This document shows positions 25,021 to 33,843 of a DNA stretch of 64,000 nucleotides, one piece after another; within the stretch, counting starts at the first letter, position 1, and every line of letters begins with the position of its first letter. A model generated the notes under the pieces. That model saw nothing but the letters and a program-made list of their open reading frames with translations, was not told the DNA's origin and ran no database searches. The position numbers and the translations under genes were made by a program. This stretch comes from DAITQM01 sp036832975 (GTDB taxonomy: Bacteria; Pseudomonadota; Gammaproteobacteria; Xanthomonadales; Wenzhouxiangellaceae): contig DAITQM010000015.1 of assembly GCA_036832975.1 (NCBI GenBank), forward strand, positions 7,814 through 71,813, written 5' to 3'.

Positions 25021-25773
25021 ATGAATACCCTCCCTCATGCGGGTTCTGCACCAGCCTCAGCGCTGGTGCGCTCGGCGGTGGCTTGTGCCGAATGTGACCT
25101 GTATCCGTTGTGTCTGCCGCGCGGCTTGAACCGCGAGCAGCAGGCGGTGTTCTGCAATTGCATTCGCCAGCGCCGCCGGCTCGGCCGCGGCGCAGTGCTC
25201 TATCACGCCGGTCAGCCGGCGCGGTCGATCTATGCCGTCCGCTCGGGCACATTGAAAACGTTTACGGTGAGTTCCAGCGGCGAAGAAATCGTCGCGGGCT
25301 TTCATTTGCCCGGTGAACTCATCGGCCTGGAGGCCTTGTCCCAGAGACGGCGCGACGATTTCGCCGTCGCCCTCGAAGCGGTCGAATACTGTGAGATACG
25401 GGTCCACGAGATGTTGCGCTGGCTGCCGAAAATTGCCTCTTTGCAGCGCGATTTGCCGGCCGTCGTCGCCGGTCGATTGACGGCCGAGCGACGCCAGGCC
25501 AGCGTCCACAATCGGCTCGAGGCGCGGCGCCGGGTCGCGGCTTTCATTGCCGACCTGGCGAGCCGTTCGGCCCGCGGCCCGGTGGCCGGCGGCGAGTTGA
25601 AACTCGGTATGGACCGCCGCGATATCGCCAACTATCTCGGGATGACCATCGAGACCGTCAGCCGCTCGCTGCACCGCTTACAAAACGAGGGCTTGCTTAA
25701 GGTCCATGGCAAACGGCTGGCGATTCCGGACCACGCCGCACTCGCCGGGCTGGCCGGACTCGGGCCGGCCTGA
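25021..25773 (+). CDS. fnr: Oxygen-sensing FNR/ANR transcription regulator
   Basis: 250 residues. The four ligands of an O2-labile 4Fe-4S cluster are all present: C22, C25, C31 (CAECDLYPLC) and C124 (EYCEI), each two positions later than in E. coli FNR. A cNMP-like beta-roll (GAVLYHAGQPARSIYAVRSG) precedes the dimer helix and the HTH (MDRRDIANYLGMTIETVSRS) with the E-x-x-SR recognition pattern for TTGAT half-sites. The ATG at 25021 is chosen as family length; an in-frame TTG upstream lies in the FNR box. The stop overlaps the next gene (TGATG). Confidence 0.95.
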   Translation: MNTLPHAGSAPASALVRSAVACAECDLYPLCLPRGLNREQQAVFCNCIRQRRRLGRGAVLYHAGQPARSIYAVRSGTLKTFTVSSSGEEIVAGFHLPGELIGLEALSQRRRDDFAVALEAVEYCEIRVHEMLRWLPKIASLQRDLPAVVAGRLTAERRQASVHNRLEARRRVAAFIADLASRSARGPVAGGELKLGMDRRDIANYLGMTIETVSRSLHRLQNEGLLKVHGKRLAIPDHAALAGLAGLGPA

Positions 25774-27848
25774 TGCCGGCCGCCGGCGCCCCTCCGGCCG
25801 GGTCGCCGCCGGCGTTGCCGCCGGGACGGGTGAGAGCGATCGTCCGCCGCCCGGTGGATGGCGATGCTATCGATGTCGCCGACCACGCCTATCTTGCGCC
25901 GTTGTTTGTCGGTCCGGCCGGCGAGAACGGCACCATGCTTGAAACCCTGCTGACCGGATTTGTCCGCGATCACGTTTACTGGCGGCGCAACTTCCATCCC
26001 GAGGACACGCCGGCGATCCCGGTCGCCATGCGCTACCGGGCCGATTACGAACAGGCGATGGCCCGCCTCGAACAGGCGCTGTTCAAACTGTCGGCCGATC
26101 TCAAAAAATCGGTGCCGTTTTTCGCCCCCCGCTACATCGGGCATATGGCCTCCGATCCGCTGCTCGCCGGCCTCCTCGCCCAACTGATTACGACCTTATA
26201 CAACCCGAACAATGTCGCGCACGAAGCGGCACCGATCACGCTCGATCTGGAACTGGAGGTCGGCCGGCAGTTAGCCACCCTGCTCGGCATGGATCCTGAA
26301 GCGGCGACGGGGCCGCGCGCCTTCGGCCATATCACCTCCGGCGGCACACTGGCCAATTTCGAAGCCCTGTGGCTGTTGCGCAGCGCCCGGCTTTACCCGC
26401 CGGCGCTTGCCGCCGCGGCGCGCGCCGGTCTGCCGTTGACCGCGCCGCTGCCCGGCGACCCGCCGCTGGCGGCGCTCGATCCCTGGCAATTGGCCAATTT
26501 CACGGTGACCCAGGCGCTGGATTTACACCGCGGCTATCTCTCTCTTCTGGCCGGCATGGAAGCCGCCGAACGCGAGCGTTGGCAACAGTGCGTCAGCGCG
26601 GCCCGCCACGAACAATCGGGCGCGGCGTTTTTCGCGCGCCACCAGATCGAAGCGCCGCGCGTGCTGGCGCCGGCGACGGCGCATTACTCGTGGAAAAAGG
26701 CGATGACTCTGCTCGGCATCGGCCGCGACTATCTCGAGCTGATCCCAACCGACCGGCGGATGCGGCTCGATTGCGGGGCGTTGGACGAGCGGCTCGCCGC
26801 GGCCGAGAAACAGAAACAACCGGTCCTGGCGGTGGTCGGTGTGCTCGGGACCACCGAATTCGGCAGCATCGATCCGGTCGATGAAATCCTGCACCGGCGC
26901 GATGAATGGGCGGCGCGCGGCCTCGGTTTCGCGGTCCACGTCGATGCCGCCTGGGGCGGTTATCTGACGACGATGTGCCGTGCCTCGGATGGAACGCGGG
27001 TCAGCCGCGATCGACTGCGTGAGCAGTTCCGGTATTTTCCGAGCGAGCCGGTTTACCGCGCCTTCACCGCGCTCCACGCCGCCGACACCGTCACCATCGA
27101 CCCGCACAAGCTCGGTTACGTGCCGTTCGGGGCCGGGGCGCTGGTCGCCCGCGACCACCGCCTGACCGAGTTGGTCGGCGAACGCCCGCCGTATCTGTTC
27201 GACGGCCGAAGCGAGGACGATGCCAGCGGCCATCGCCGCTTGCGCGAACTCGGCGATTACATCCTCGAAGGCTCCAAAGCCGGTTCGCACGCTGCCGCGG
27301 TTTGGTTGACGCACCAGGTGGTCCCGCTCGATTGCGATCATTTCGGCAGGCTCTGCCGGCAGACGGTGCGGGCCAGCGAAAAACTCTACGATCTGTTGCG
27401 CGACCTGGCGGTCCGGCTCGAACCGTATTGCCGACTTTTAATCCCCGTCGAACCAGACACCAATCTGATCTGCCTGGCCGTCAACCCGGCCGGCAATCGC
27501 CGGCTCGCCGTGGTCAACGATTTCGGCCGCCGGCTGTATCGCCACCTCGCGGTGGACAACCACTTACCGCTGCAAACCCGCCAGTTCATCGGTTCGCACA
27601 CGACGATCTGCCGCCGGACGTTGGGCAACGAAGCGGCCGCTGACCTGGCGGCGCGCCTCGGCGTCGACGCCGCGACGTTCACCAGCGAGATCGCCGATCC
27701 GGCACGCGACGCCGATCACGTCTACCTGATCCGCCACACGCTGATGAATCCCTGGCTGCGCAGCGCCGAAGGCGGTGACGATTTCCTGACCCGCTACCGC
27801 GATTACCTGGCGGTTCTGATCAGCCGCGAATTGCAGCACAGCGGTTGA
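25773..27848 (+). CDS. PLP-dependent group II amino-acid decarboxylase family protein
   Basis: 691 residues, larger than typical glutamate or tyrosine decarboxylases (~450-620). Signatures: HITSGGTLANFEALWLLRSA, the PLP aspartate in VHVDAAWGG and the lysine in TIDPHKLGYVPFGAG. The insertion around residues 200-260 and an N-terminal tail account for the extra length. Substrate is not visible: tyrosine, glutamate and aspartate (PanP-like) decarboxylases share these motifs. It begins inside the fnr stop codon (TGATG), so its translation is tied to the oxygen regulator; an internal ATG at 25935 is a possible alternative start. Confidence 0.85.
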   Translation: MPAAGAPPAGSPPALPPGRVRAIVRRPVDGDAIDVADHAYLAPLFVGPAGENGTMLETLLTGFVRDHVYWRRNFHPEDTPAIPVAMRYRADYEQAMARLEQALFKLSADLKKSVPFFAPRYIGHMASDPLLAGLLAQLITTLYNPNNVAHEAAPITLDLELEVGRQLATLLGMDPEAATGPRAFGHITSGGTLANFEALWLLRSARLYPPALAAAARAGLPLTAPLPGDPPLAALDPWQLANFTVTQALDLHRGYLSLLAGMEAAERERWQQCVSAARHEQSGAAFFARHQIEAPRVLAPATAHYSWKKAMTLLGIGRDYLELIPTDRRMRLDCGALDERLAAAEKQKQPVLAVVGVLGTTEFGSIDPVDEILHRRDEWAARGLGFAVHVDAAWGGYLTTMCRASDGTRVSRDRLREQFRYFPSEPVYRAFTALHAADTVTIDPHKLGYVPFGAGALVARDHRLTELVGERPPYLFDGRSEDDASGHRRLRELGDYILEGSKAGSHAAAVWLTHQVVPLDCDHFGRLCRQTVRASEKLYDLLRDLAVRLEPYCRLLIPVEPDTNLICLAVNPAGNRRLAVVNDFGRRLYRHLAVDNHLPLQTRQFIGSHTTICRRTLGNEAAADLAARLGVDAATFTSEIADPARDADHVYLIRHTLMNPWLRSAEGGDDFLTRYRDYLAVLISRELQHSG

Positions 27849-27990
27849 ATTTGGCGCATCGCCTGCACTTCAGCGCCCCTCTTGGCGCCTTTTGATCGAA
27901 AAAAACGTTATACATAGGAGACGGGACCGAATCGGTCCAGGCTCGAATCTGGCAAAATCCCGCTCGCTTAAGATCAGGTAATCTGGCCGC

Positions 27991-28734
27991 GTGAAATTCC
28001 ATATCCTCAGCGATCTGCACACCGAATTCGGCCCCTTTTCAGTTCCGGACGTCGGAGCCGATGTATTGGTCTTGGCCGGCGATATCGGCGTCGGCGATCG
28101 CGGGCTGGCCTTCGCCGGGCAGGCGGCAGACATTCCGGTCATCTATGTGCCCGGCAACCACGAGTTCTACCGCCAGGATTTATCGCTGCTGGCCGAACTG
28201 CGCGCCGCCACGCCGCCACCGGTTCATTTGCTCGACAACGATGAAGTGCAGATCGGCGGCGTGCGTGTCCTCGGCGCCGTGTTGTGGACCGATTTCGCGT
28301 TGTTTGGCGAGGTAGAGCGCGAACTAGCGATGCTGCGGGCGGCGATGATGATGAACGATTTCCACTTGATCGCTGAAGAGGGCTCGGCTTTTACCCCGGC
28401 CGCGGCTTATCGCCGGCATAAAGCCTCCCGCGCCTGGCTGGAAGAACGGCTGGCTGAGCCGTTCGCCGGGCCGACGGTGGTGGTGACTCACCACGCACCG
28501 AGCGCCCGTTCGGTGCCCGGGCGCTATGCCGGCGACCTGCTCAGTGCCGCTTACGCCAGCGACCTCGAAGCGCTGATCGGCCGTTACCAGCCGCGGCTCT
28601 GGATCCATGGCCATACGCATACCAGTTATGATTACCGGATCGCGGCAACGAGGATCCTGTGCAATCCGCGCGGTTATTTCCCGCAGGCGCTGAACCCCGA
28701 TTTCGATCCGGCTCTGGTCGTTGAAGTGGTTTGA
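27991..28734 (+). CDS. Calcineurin-like metallophosphoesterase
   Basis: 247 residues with the complete metallophosphoesterase motif set: SDLHTE (D-x-H), LAGDIGVGDRG (GD), PGNHEFY (GNH[E/D]), VVTHHAPS and IHGHTHTSYDY (GHTH). These bind two metal ions for hydrolysis of a phosphoester. Substrate is unknown. GTG start at 27991, directly before the first strand. No membrane segment or signal peptide, so cytoplasmic. Confidence 0.92.
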   Translation: MKFHILSDLHTEFGPFSVPDVGADVLVLAGDIGVGDRGLAFAGQAADIPVIYVPGNHEFYRQDLSLLAELRAATPPPVHLLDNDEVQIGGVRVLGAVLWTDFALFGEVERELAMLRAAMMMNDFHLIAEEGSAFTPAAAYRRHKASRAWLEERLAEPFAGPTVVVTHHAPSARSVPGRYAGDLLSAAYASDLEALIGRYQPRLWIHGHTHTSYDYRIAATRILCNPRGYFPQALNPDFDPALVVEVV

Positions 28735-28803
28735 GTCTCATCGATCATCCGGGCAGGCGTCGTCAGTCGCCCGGTTGAGCAACGCGAACAGAGGCGATAT
28801 GAA

Positions 28804-30564
28804 ATGAATCCCGGCTCCACCAAAACCGGCGCCCGGCTGGTGCGCGAGGCACTCGAACGCTTGCCGATCAGCCATACCTTCGGCATTCCCGGCGTCCACA
28901 ACACCGAGATCTACGACGAACTCGGCCAATCGGCGAAGCTCGCCCCGGTGCTGGTGACGCACGAGATGAGCGCCGCGTTCATGGCCGACGCGGTCAGTCG
29001 CACGGCGGCCGGGAAGGTCGGTGCCCTGGTGACCGTGCCGGCAGCCGGCATCACGCACGCCCTGAGCGGCATCGGCGAAGCCTGGCTTGGCGGCATCCCG
29101 CTTCTGGTCATCACCGGCGGTATCCGAACCGATCTTCGGTATCGCTACCAGATCCACGAAATCGACCAGCACGTGCTGCTCGCCAGCCTGACCAAGCAGA
29201 CGTGGAAAGTCAGCCGCCACGATGAAATCGTCCCGGCGATCCTCGCCGCTTACCGCTGCGCGGTGAGTGGCCGTCCGGGGCCGGTGATGGTCGAAATTCC
29301 GGTCAATGTGCAACTGGTCAAAGGCGAAGCCGGGGCGATACCGGCCTTCGCACCGCCCGCTCTGCCGGAGTTGACCACGGAGCAAGAGACGCAACTGGTC
29401 GCCGCCGCCGAGTTGCTCGCCGCAGCACACCGTCCGGGGCTGTTTGTCGGATGGGGCGCCGTCGATGTCGTCAGCGACACGATCGCCATCGCCGAATGCC
29501 TGGGCGCGCCGGTCAGTACCACTTTGCAGGGCCTGAGCGCTTTTCCGGCAACGCACCCGTTGCATACCGGGATGGGCTTCAGCCGAGCGGCGGTGCCGGC
29601 AGCGGAACGGGCCTTTGCCGAGGGCGACGCGTTGCTCGCAGTCGGCACCCGTTTTGCCGAGATTCCAACCGGCAGTTTCGGCTGCCGGGTGCCTGAAAAC
29701 CTGGTCCATATCGATATCGACGGCGAGGTTCTGGGGAGCAATTTCCCGGCGAAAATCGCGCTCGAAGGCGATGCCCGGGTCTTGCTGCCGGCCTTGCGCC
29801 GCCACCTGCAGGCCGCGGGAATCGACGCTGGGGCGCGGCGCCGGGAGGTTGCGGCTGAGATCGCCCGGGACAAGCAGGCGTACCGTGACGAGTGGCTGGC
29901 GCTCGACAGCGAGCGGGTCAATCCGCTGCGCTTTTTCGATGCCCTGCGCCAGGCGCTCGACGACGACGCGATCGTCACCGTCGACGACGGCAACCACACC
30001 TATCTGACCGCCGAACTATTTTCGGTCGTCACGCCGCGAACCTTGGTCTGCCCGACCGATTTCAACGCGATGGGGTACTGCGTGCCGGCGGCGATCGGCG
30101 CCAAGCTGGCCCAGCCTGCCCGGCGGGTCGTCGGCATCGTCGGCGACGGCGCGTTTTTGATGACCGGGATGGAACTGACGACCGCCGCCAGTTACGGCGC
30201 CGGGGTCGTGATTTTCGTCTTCAACGACGGCGAATTGTCGCAGATCGCCCAGGGCCAGGAGATTCCATACAACCGCAAGACCTGCACCGTCCTCGGCGAG
30301 GTGCGCCTGGCGGGCATCGCCGAGGCGACCGGCGCCGCTTATCTGGTGCTCGACAATGACAAGGCACTTGTTGCGGTAATCGGCGAAGCGTTCGCCGTCG
30401 CCGATACGGGACGGCCGGTCGTCGTCGATGTCCGGATCGAGTATGCGAAGCGCACGCGGTTCACACAGGGGGTCGTCAAAACGGTGCTGGGACGCTTCCC
30501 GTTGCGCGATCGATTGCGCATCGTCGCCCGCGCCGTCAGCCGGAGAATCGTCAAACCGCGATGA
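28804..30564 (+). CDS. Thiamine-diphosphate enzyme of the acetolactate synthase family
   Basis: 586 residues with the three-domain order of ThDP enzymes: Pyr domain (SHTFGIPGVHN, activating glutamate in THEMSAAFMADA), central domain (PGLFVGWGAVDVVSDT), and PP domain with GDGAFLMTGMELTTA ending in FNDGELSQIAQGQE. The motif GDG-x(~26)-N is intact for Mg-ThDP. Clear catalytic-subunit architecture, but no ilvN-like small subunit follows and the C-terminus is basic (RIVARAVSRRIVKPR), so it may not be the biosynthetic enzyme. Related families: acetolactate synthase, oxalyl-CoA or sulfopyruvate decarboxylase. Confidence 0.85.
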   Translation: MNPGSTKTGARLVREALERLPISHTFGIPGVHNTEIYDELGQSAKLAPVLVTHEMSAAFMADAVSRTAAGKVGALVTVPAAGITHALSGIGEAWLGGIPLLVITGGIRTDLRYRYQIHEIDQHVLLASLTKQTWKVSRHDEIVPAILAAYRCAVSGRPGPVMVEIPVNVQLVKGEAGAIPAFAPPALPELTTEQETQLVAAAELLAAAHRPGLFVGWGAVDVVSDTIAIAECLGAPVSTTLQGLSAFPATHPLHTGMGFSRAAVPAAERAFAEGDALLAVGTRFAEIPTGSFGCRVPENLVHIDIDGEVLGSNFPAKIALEGDARVLLPALRRHLQAAGIDAGARRREVAAEIARDKQAYRDEWLALDSERVNPLRFFDALRQALDDDAIVTVDDGNHTYLTAELFSVVTPRTLVCPTDFNAMGYCVPAAIGAKLAQPARRVVGIVGDGAFLMTGMELTTAASYGAGVVIFVFNDGELSQIAQGQEIPYNRKTCTVLGEVRLAGIAEATGAAYLVLDNDKALVAVIGEAFAVADTGRPVVVDVRIEYAKRTRFTQGVVKTVLGRFPLRDRLRIVARAVSRRIVKPR

Positions 30565-30634
30565 ATTCGCGGCGGCGGTGCATCCTTGCTCCGCCGCCTG
30601 ACGAACGATTCGTATTGGGGGGATTTTTGAGCGG

Positions 30635-31363
30635 TCAGGTCCGCGTCGTGGCCAGCGGTTTGAATGACCGGGCCACCGTCTCGCGTGCCTCGCCGATGCC
30701 CGCCTCGGTTTTGCCGAGTACCGCGATGCTGCCGTCCTGCAAGCCGACGAGCAGCGTCCTCAAGTCATCGACGGTCATTTCGCGCGCTTTGCGGCTGTTC
30801 AGGTCCGGTGCGTAGAACACGGTCACCAGGCCCTCGGCGGTGCGCAGCACCAGGTGGACGCCCAGGCCCTTCGGGGTCTGGCAGTTTTTGGCATAGGCCA
30901 CCTGCCGGGTCAGCGCTTCGTCGGCATCGAGGCCGGCGGCGGCGAGGACGGCGCGGAACTCGGCGGCATCGACCGGCACGCCGCTGGTCGCGCGGCTGAG
31001 GATTTCGCTACCGTCCTTGTTCCAGTGCTCGGCGACGAAGGTGCGGAACTCGTCGATTTCACGCTGGTGCATCCAGGTCAAAAGACCGAAAGTCAGGAGC
31101 GCAGCGGCAAAGCTGGCGGCCAGCGCCTGCGGCCAGACGGGCCGGCGGGCGGCTTGCAGCGACTGGTGCAGGATGATCTGTTCGGCCAGGCCGCCGGGGA
31201 CGCCGACGTTCAGCGCGGCGCGCAGTTTCTGCTCGAAAGCCAGCGTCGCGCGCGCCGCGCGGGCGCACTGCGGGTCTCTCGTTTTCGCCTCTTGAAACGC
31301 CGCATCCCGGGTGTAGGGATCGACCATCAGTTGGCGTTTGAATTCAAGATAGTTCATGGACAT
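30635..31363 (-). CDS. DUF3379-type membrane anti-sigma factor
   Basis: 242 residues with one membrane helix (ALAASFAAALLTFGLLTWM, ~residues 77-95). The cytoplasmic N-terminal part (NYLEFKRQLMVDPYTRDAAF) and periplasmic C-terminal part fit DUF3379 proteins, which accompany ECF sigma factors. It starts inside the sigma gene, overlapping by 20 bp (ATG at 31363; another at 31357), so production of sigma and anti-sigma is coupled. The signal is unknown. Confidence 0.82.
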   Translation of the reverse strand: MSMNYLEFKRQLMVDPYTRDAAFQEAKTRDPQCARAARATLAFEQKLRAALNVGVPGGLAEQIILHQSLQAARRPVWPQALAASFAAALLTFGLLTWMHQREIDEFRTFVAEHWNKDGSEILSRATSGVPVDAAEFRAVLAAAGLDADEALTRQVAYAKNCQTPKGLGVHLVLRTAEGLVTVFYAPDLNSRKAREMTVDDLRTLLVGLQDGSIAVLGKTEAGIGEARETVARSFKPLATTRT

Positions 31364-31874
31364 TGCTCGTCGTTCCATCGCTGGCGTTCAGGACTGCTTT
31401 CAACTTTTCACGGGCCCTGAACAATTGGGTCATCACCGCGCTTTTACTGAGACCGAGTTGTTCGGAGATTTCCTCGCAACTGTAACCGCCGATCACCTGG
31501 AGGAGCAGCGGTTCGCGGTATTTTTGAGGCAACTTGGCGATTTCCTGTCGCAGCAAGTGCACCTCGGCCTGGTCGTCCGGCGCCATTTCGCCGTCGTCGG
31601 CGATCACGACATCGTCGATGTCGGTCGTCGGCAGACTCTTACGCTCGAATCCCCGCGCATGTTCGCGGCGCAGGATCGTGATCAGCCAGCCTTTGGCGGC
31701 TTTCTGCTCTTTCAGACTGTCGAGCGCCCGCCAGGCCCGCAAAAAGGTCTCCTGTACCAGATCATGCGACTGGGTCGGATCGCCGCACAACCACAACGCG
31801 TAGCGATAGAGGTCGTTGGCGTATTGCCGCGCCAGAGCGTCAAAACGGCGTTGCCTTTCGGCCGTGTTCCTCAT
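31344..31874 (-). CDS. ECF-type RNA polymerase sigma factor
   Basis: 176 residues. Region 2: ANDLYRYALWLCGDPTQSHD followed by LVQETFLRAWRAL, with the DLVQETFLRAW signature. Region 4: LPQKYREPLLLQVIGGYSCE then EISEQLGLSKSAVMTQLFRA. An acidic linker (DDVVIADDGEMAPDDQ) joins them. It should direct transcription of an unknown regulon and is held by the anti-sigma encoded immediately downstream. A 14-bp tandem repeat lies just upstream of its start. Confidence 0.93.
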   Translation of the reverse strand: MRNTAERQRRFDALARQYANDLYRYALWLCGDPTQSHDLVQETFLRAWRALDSLKEQKAAKGWLITILRREHARGFERKSLPTTDIDDVVIADDGEMAPDDQAEVHLLRQEIAKLPQKYREPLLLQVIGGYSCEEISEQLGLSKSAVMTQLFRAREKLKAVLNASDGTTSNVHELS

Positions 31875-31894
31875 GACCGGAATTCCTGGGGAAT

Positions 31895-31950
31895 GCTTTC
31901 ATCACTGGGCTTTCATCACCGGGCTTTCATCACCGGCTTTTCACCGCTGG
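31895..31950. repeat. 14-bp tandem repeat upstream of the ECF sigma gene
   Basis: Units GCTTTCATCACTGG (31895), GCTTTCATCACCGG (31909) and GCTTTCATCACCGG (31923), followed by a degenerate CTTTTCACCGCTGG. It begins 20 bp upstream of the sigma start codon, so it lies in the leader or promoter. The rest of the 373-bp gap up to 32247 has no recognisable gene apart from the short element at 32188. Confidence 0.8.
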
Positions 31951-32187
31951 GCGCTGCCACTGGGTGCGCCCCCGCGGGAACCGCCGGCGGCAGGGCCTCG
32001 CCGCCGGACGCCGGTATCTTATGTATCTTCGCAGACCCCTGGGGTAGACGCAAGTCGCGCCGCCGGTCGTTTTGTGGTATCAAGTCCGAACGGGCACCGC
32101 CGGGCGGGCGGTCTTTTGTCGTTGCCGCCGGTACCGCCTGCTTGCCCGGTGGTCAAAAACCGCGTCTTGGCCGGCCAGCGATCCTAG

Positions 32188-32230
32188 CAGGCTGTTGAAA
32201 AACGCCAGGATGGCGTTTTTCAACAACCTG
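32188..32230 (-). repeat. 43-bp internal-deletion form of the hairpin-chain element
   Basis: Contains only the outer left end and the last hairpin of subfamily 2. In full copies GTTGAAAAAC occurs twice, 108 bp apart; recombination between them gives exactly this sequence. Flanks are CTAG and CTAT. It ends 18 bp before the patatin gene start and 7 bp before its GGAG. Confidence 0.85.
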
Positions 32231-32247
32231 CTATTCCGGAGTGCAGC

Positions 32248-33375
32248 ATGAACCAGCCCGAGTGTCCTAGTTGTGCCCTGATGCTGCCCGGCGGCGGGGC
32301 GCGGGCCGCCTACCAGGTCGGTGCCTTGGAGGCGATCATGGAGATGCGCGGCGAACCGGCGAATCCGTTTCCGATTATCACCGGCACTTCGGCCGGGGCG
32401 ATCAATGCCGGGGTGCTGGCCAGCCACGCCGGGCGTTTCATGCACGGCTTGTCGCGGCTCGAGTATTTCTGGTCGAACATGGCCTGCCACCAGATCTACC
32501 GGACCGACCTTGGGGCTGTGCTGAAAAGCGGTTTCTGTTGGCTGAGCACGCTGCTGACCGGCGGTCGCGGGCCCTTCAAGCCGCGTTCACTGCTCGACAA
32601 CGCGCCGCTGCGCCGGCTGCTGGAGAGTGAATTTAAGTCCGATGGCATCGCCGAGGCGATTGCCGCCGGGGCGCTGCACGCCCTGGCGGTGACCGCTTCG
32701 GGGTACACGACGAGTGCCGCGATCAGTTTCTACCAGGGCACGGACGACATCGTCCCGTGGCTCCGGCCGCGGCGTCTCGGCCGGCCGGCGCAGATTGGCG
32801 TCGCGCACTTGATGGCGTCGGCCTCGCTGCCGCTGCTGTTTCCGGCCGAATGCATCGGCTATGAATATTTCGGCGACGGCGGCTTGCGCCAGACCGCGCC
32901 GCTCAGTCCGGCGATCCATCTTGGGGCACGCAAACTTTTGATTATCGGCACGCGCGATGAGCACCCCGATCCTGAACCGAAAGCGGCCGACTATCCGGGC
33001 CTCGGCGAGATCGGCGCTCATATGCTGGATATCATTTTCATGGATAACCTGCAGGCCGACCTGGCACGCCTCAACCGGATCAATCACACTTTGAGTTTGT
33101 TGCCGGTCGACAAGGCGGTCGAGACGCCGCTCAAGCCGATCCGGGTGCTGCTCCTGCGTCCGACCCGCGACCTGCGCGCCCTGTCGGCGGCCCATGCCCA
33201 CCGGATGCCGTCCACCGTGCGTTATCTGCTCAGCAGCATCGGCGCCTGGGGCGCCGGGACGCGCATGCCGAGTTATCTGCTGTTCGAAAAACCGTTTTGC
33301 GAAGCGCTGCTGCAAATGGGGCGCGAGGACGCTTACGCCCGGCGTGACGAGATCATGCGGTTTTTCGATGCCTGA
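32248..33375 (+). CDS. Patatin-like phospholipase
   Basis: 375 residues. The oxyanion loop LPGGGARAAYQVGALEAI, the nucleophile elbow GTSAGAINAG and the catalytic aspartate in FGDGGLRQTAPL form the Ser-Asp dyad of patatins. These hydrolyse acyl chains from phospholipids. No signal peptide, so probably cytoplasmic or membrane-associated. The ATG has GGAG six bases upstream. The C-terminal ~100 residues (TRDLRALSAAHAHRMPSTV) are conserved in bacterial homologues but have no known role. Confidence 0.93.
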   Translation: MNQPECPSCALMLPGGGARAAYQVGALEAIMEMRGEPANPFPIITGTSAGAINAGVLASHAGRFMHGLSRLEYFWSNMACHQIYRTDLGAVLKSGFCWLSTLLTGGRGPFKPRSLLDNAPLRRLLESEFKSDGIAEAIAAGALHALAVTASGYTTSAAISFYQGTDDIVPWLRPRRLGRPAQIGVAHLMASASLPLLFPAECIGYEYFGDGGLRQTAPLSPAIHLGARKLLIIGTRDEHPDPEPKAADYPGLGEIGAHMLDIIFMDNLQADLARLNRINHTLSLLPVDKAVETPLKPIRVLLLRPTRDLRALSAAHAHRMPSTVRYLLSSIGAWGAGTRMPSYLLFEKPFCEALLQMGREDAYARRDEIMRFFDA

Positions 33376-33426
33376 CCGCGTTATGATCTTCGCCTATCCT
33401 CACCCCATTCACCATCCGCTCCCGCC

Positions 33427-33789
33427 ATGACCCATCCTTTCGAAGCGTTTCGCGCCCGCCGCGCCGCCGGCAACGTCAAAGTATTGGCGACCGACAATCT
33501 GGCGATCAAGCGGTTTTTCGGCCTCGACAAAACGGTTTACGCGCCCGGCGCGCTGCCGGCCAAAACTAAGGAATTGCTCGGTTTGGTGGCGTCGCTGGTG
33601 CTGCGCTGCAATGATTGCATCGATTACCACCTCGAACGCTGCGTCGAGGAAGGCTGCACACGCCCCGAACTCGATGACGCGCTGGCCGTGGCGCTGATGG
33701 TCGGCGGCTCTATCGTCATCCCGCACGCCCGGCACGCGGCCGAGAGCCTGGATTTTCTGGAAAAGGAGCGCGCCGCCAGCGGCGCCTGA
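33427..33789 (+). CDS. Carboxymuconolactone decarboxylase/AhpD-like protein
   Basis: 120 residues, all-helical AhpD fold. The redox motif CNDCIDYHLERC contains the CxxC and histidine typical of AhpD-like thiol-disulfide proteins; a VALMVGGSIVIPHARHA helix follows. Such proteins either help peroxide reduction or act as decarboxylases; the CxxCxxxH motif favours a redox role. It begins 51 bp after the patatin gene. Confidence 0.88.
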   Translation: MTHPFEAFRARRAAGNVKVLATDNLAIKRFFGLDKTVYAPGALPAKTKELLGLVASLVLRCNDCIDYHLERCVEEGCTRPELDDALAVALMVGGSIVIPHARHAAESLDFLEKERAASGA

Positions 33790-33843
33790 GCCCGGCCGGG
33801 CAGGCAGCGGCGAGAACGCCTCCGGGTTTGCCCGGACCGAAGA

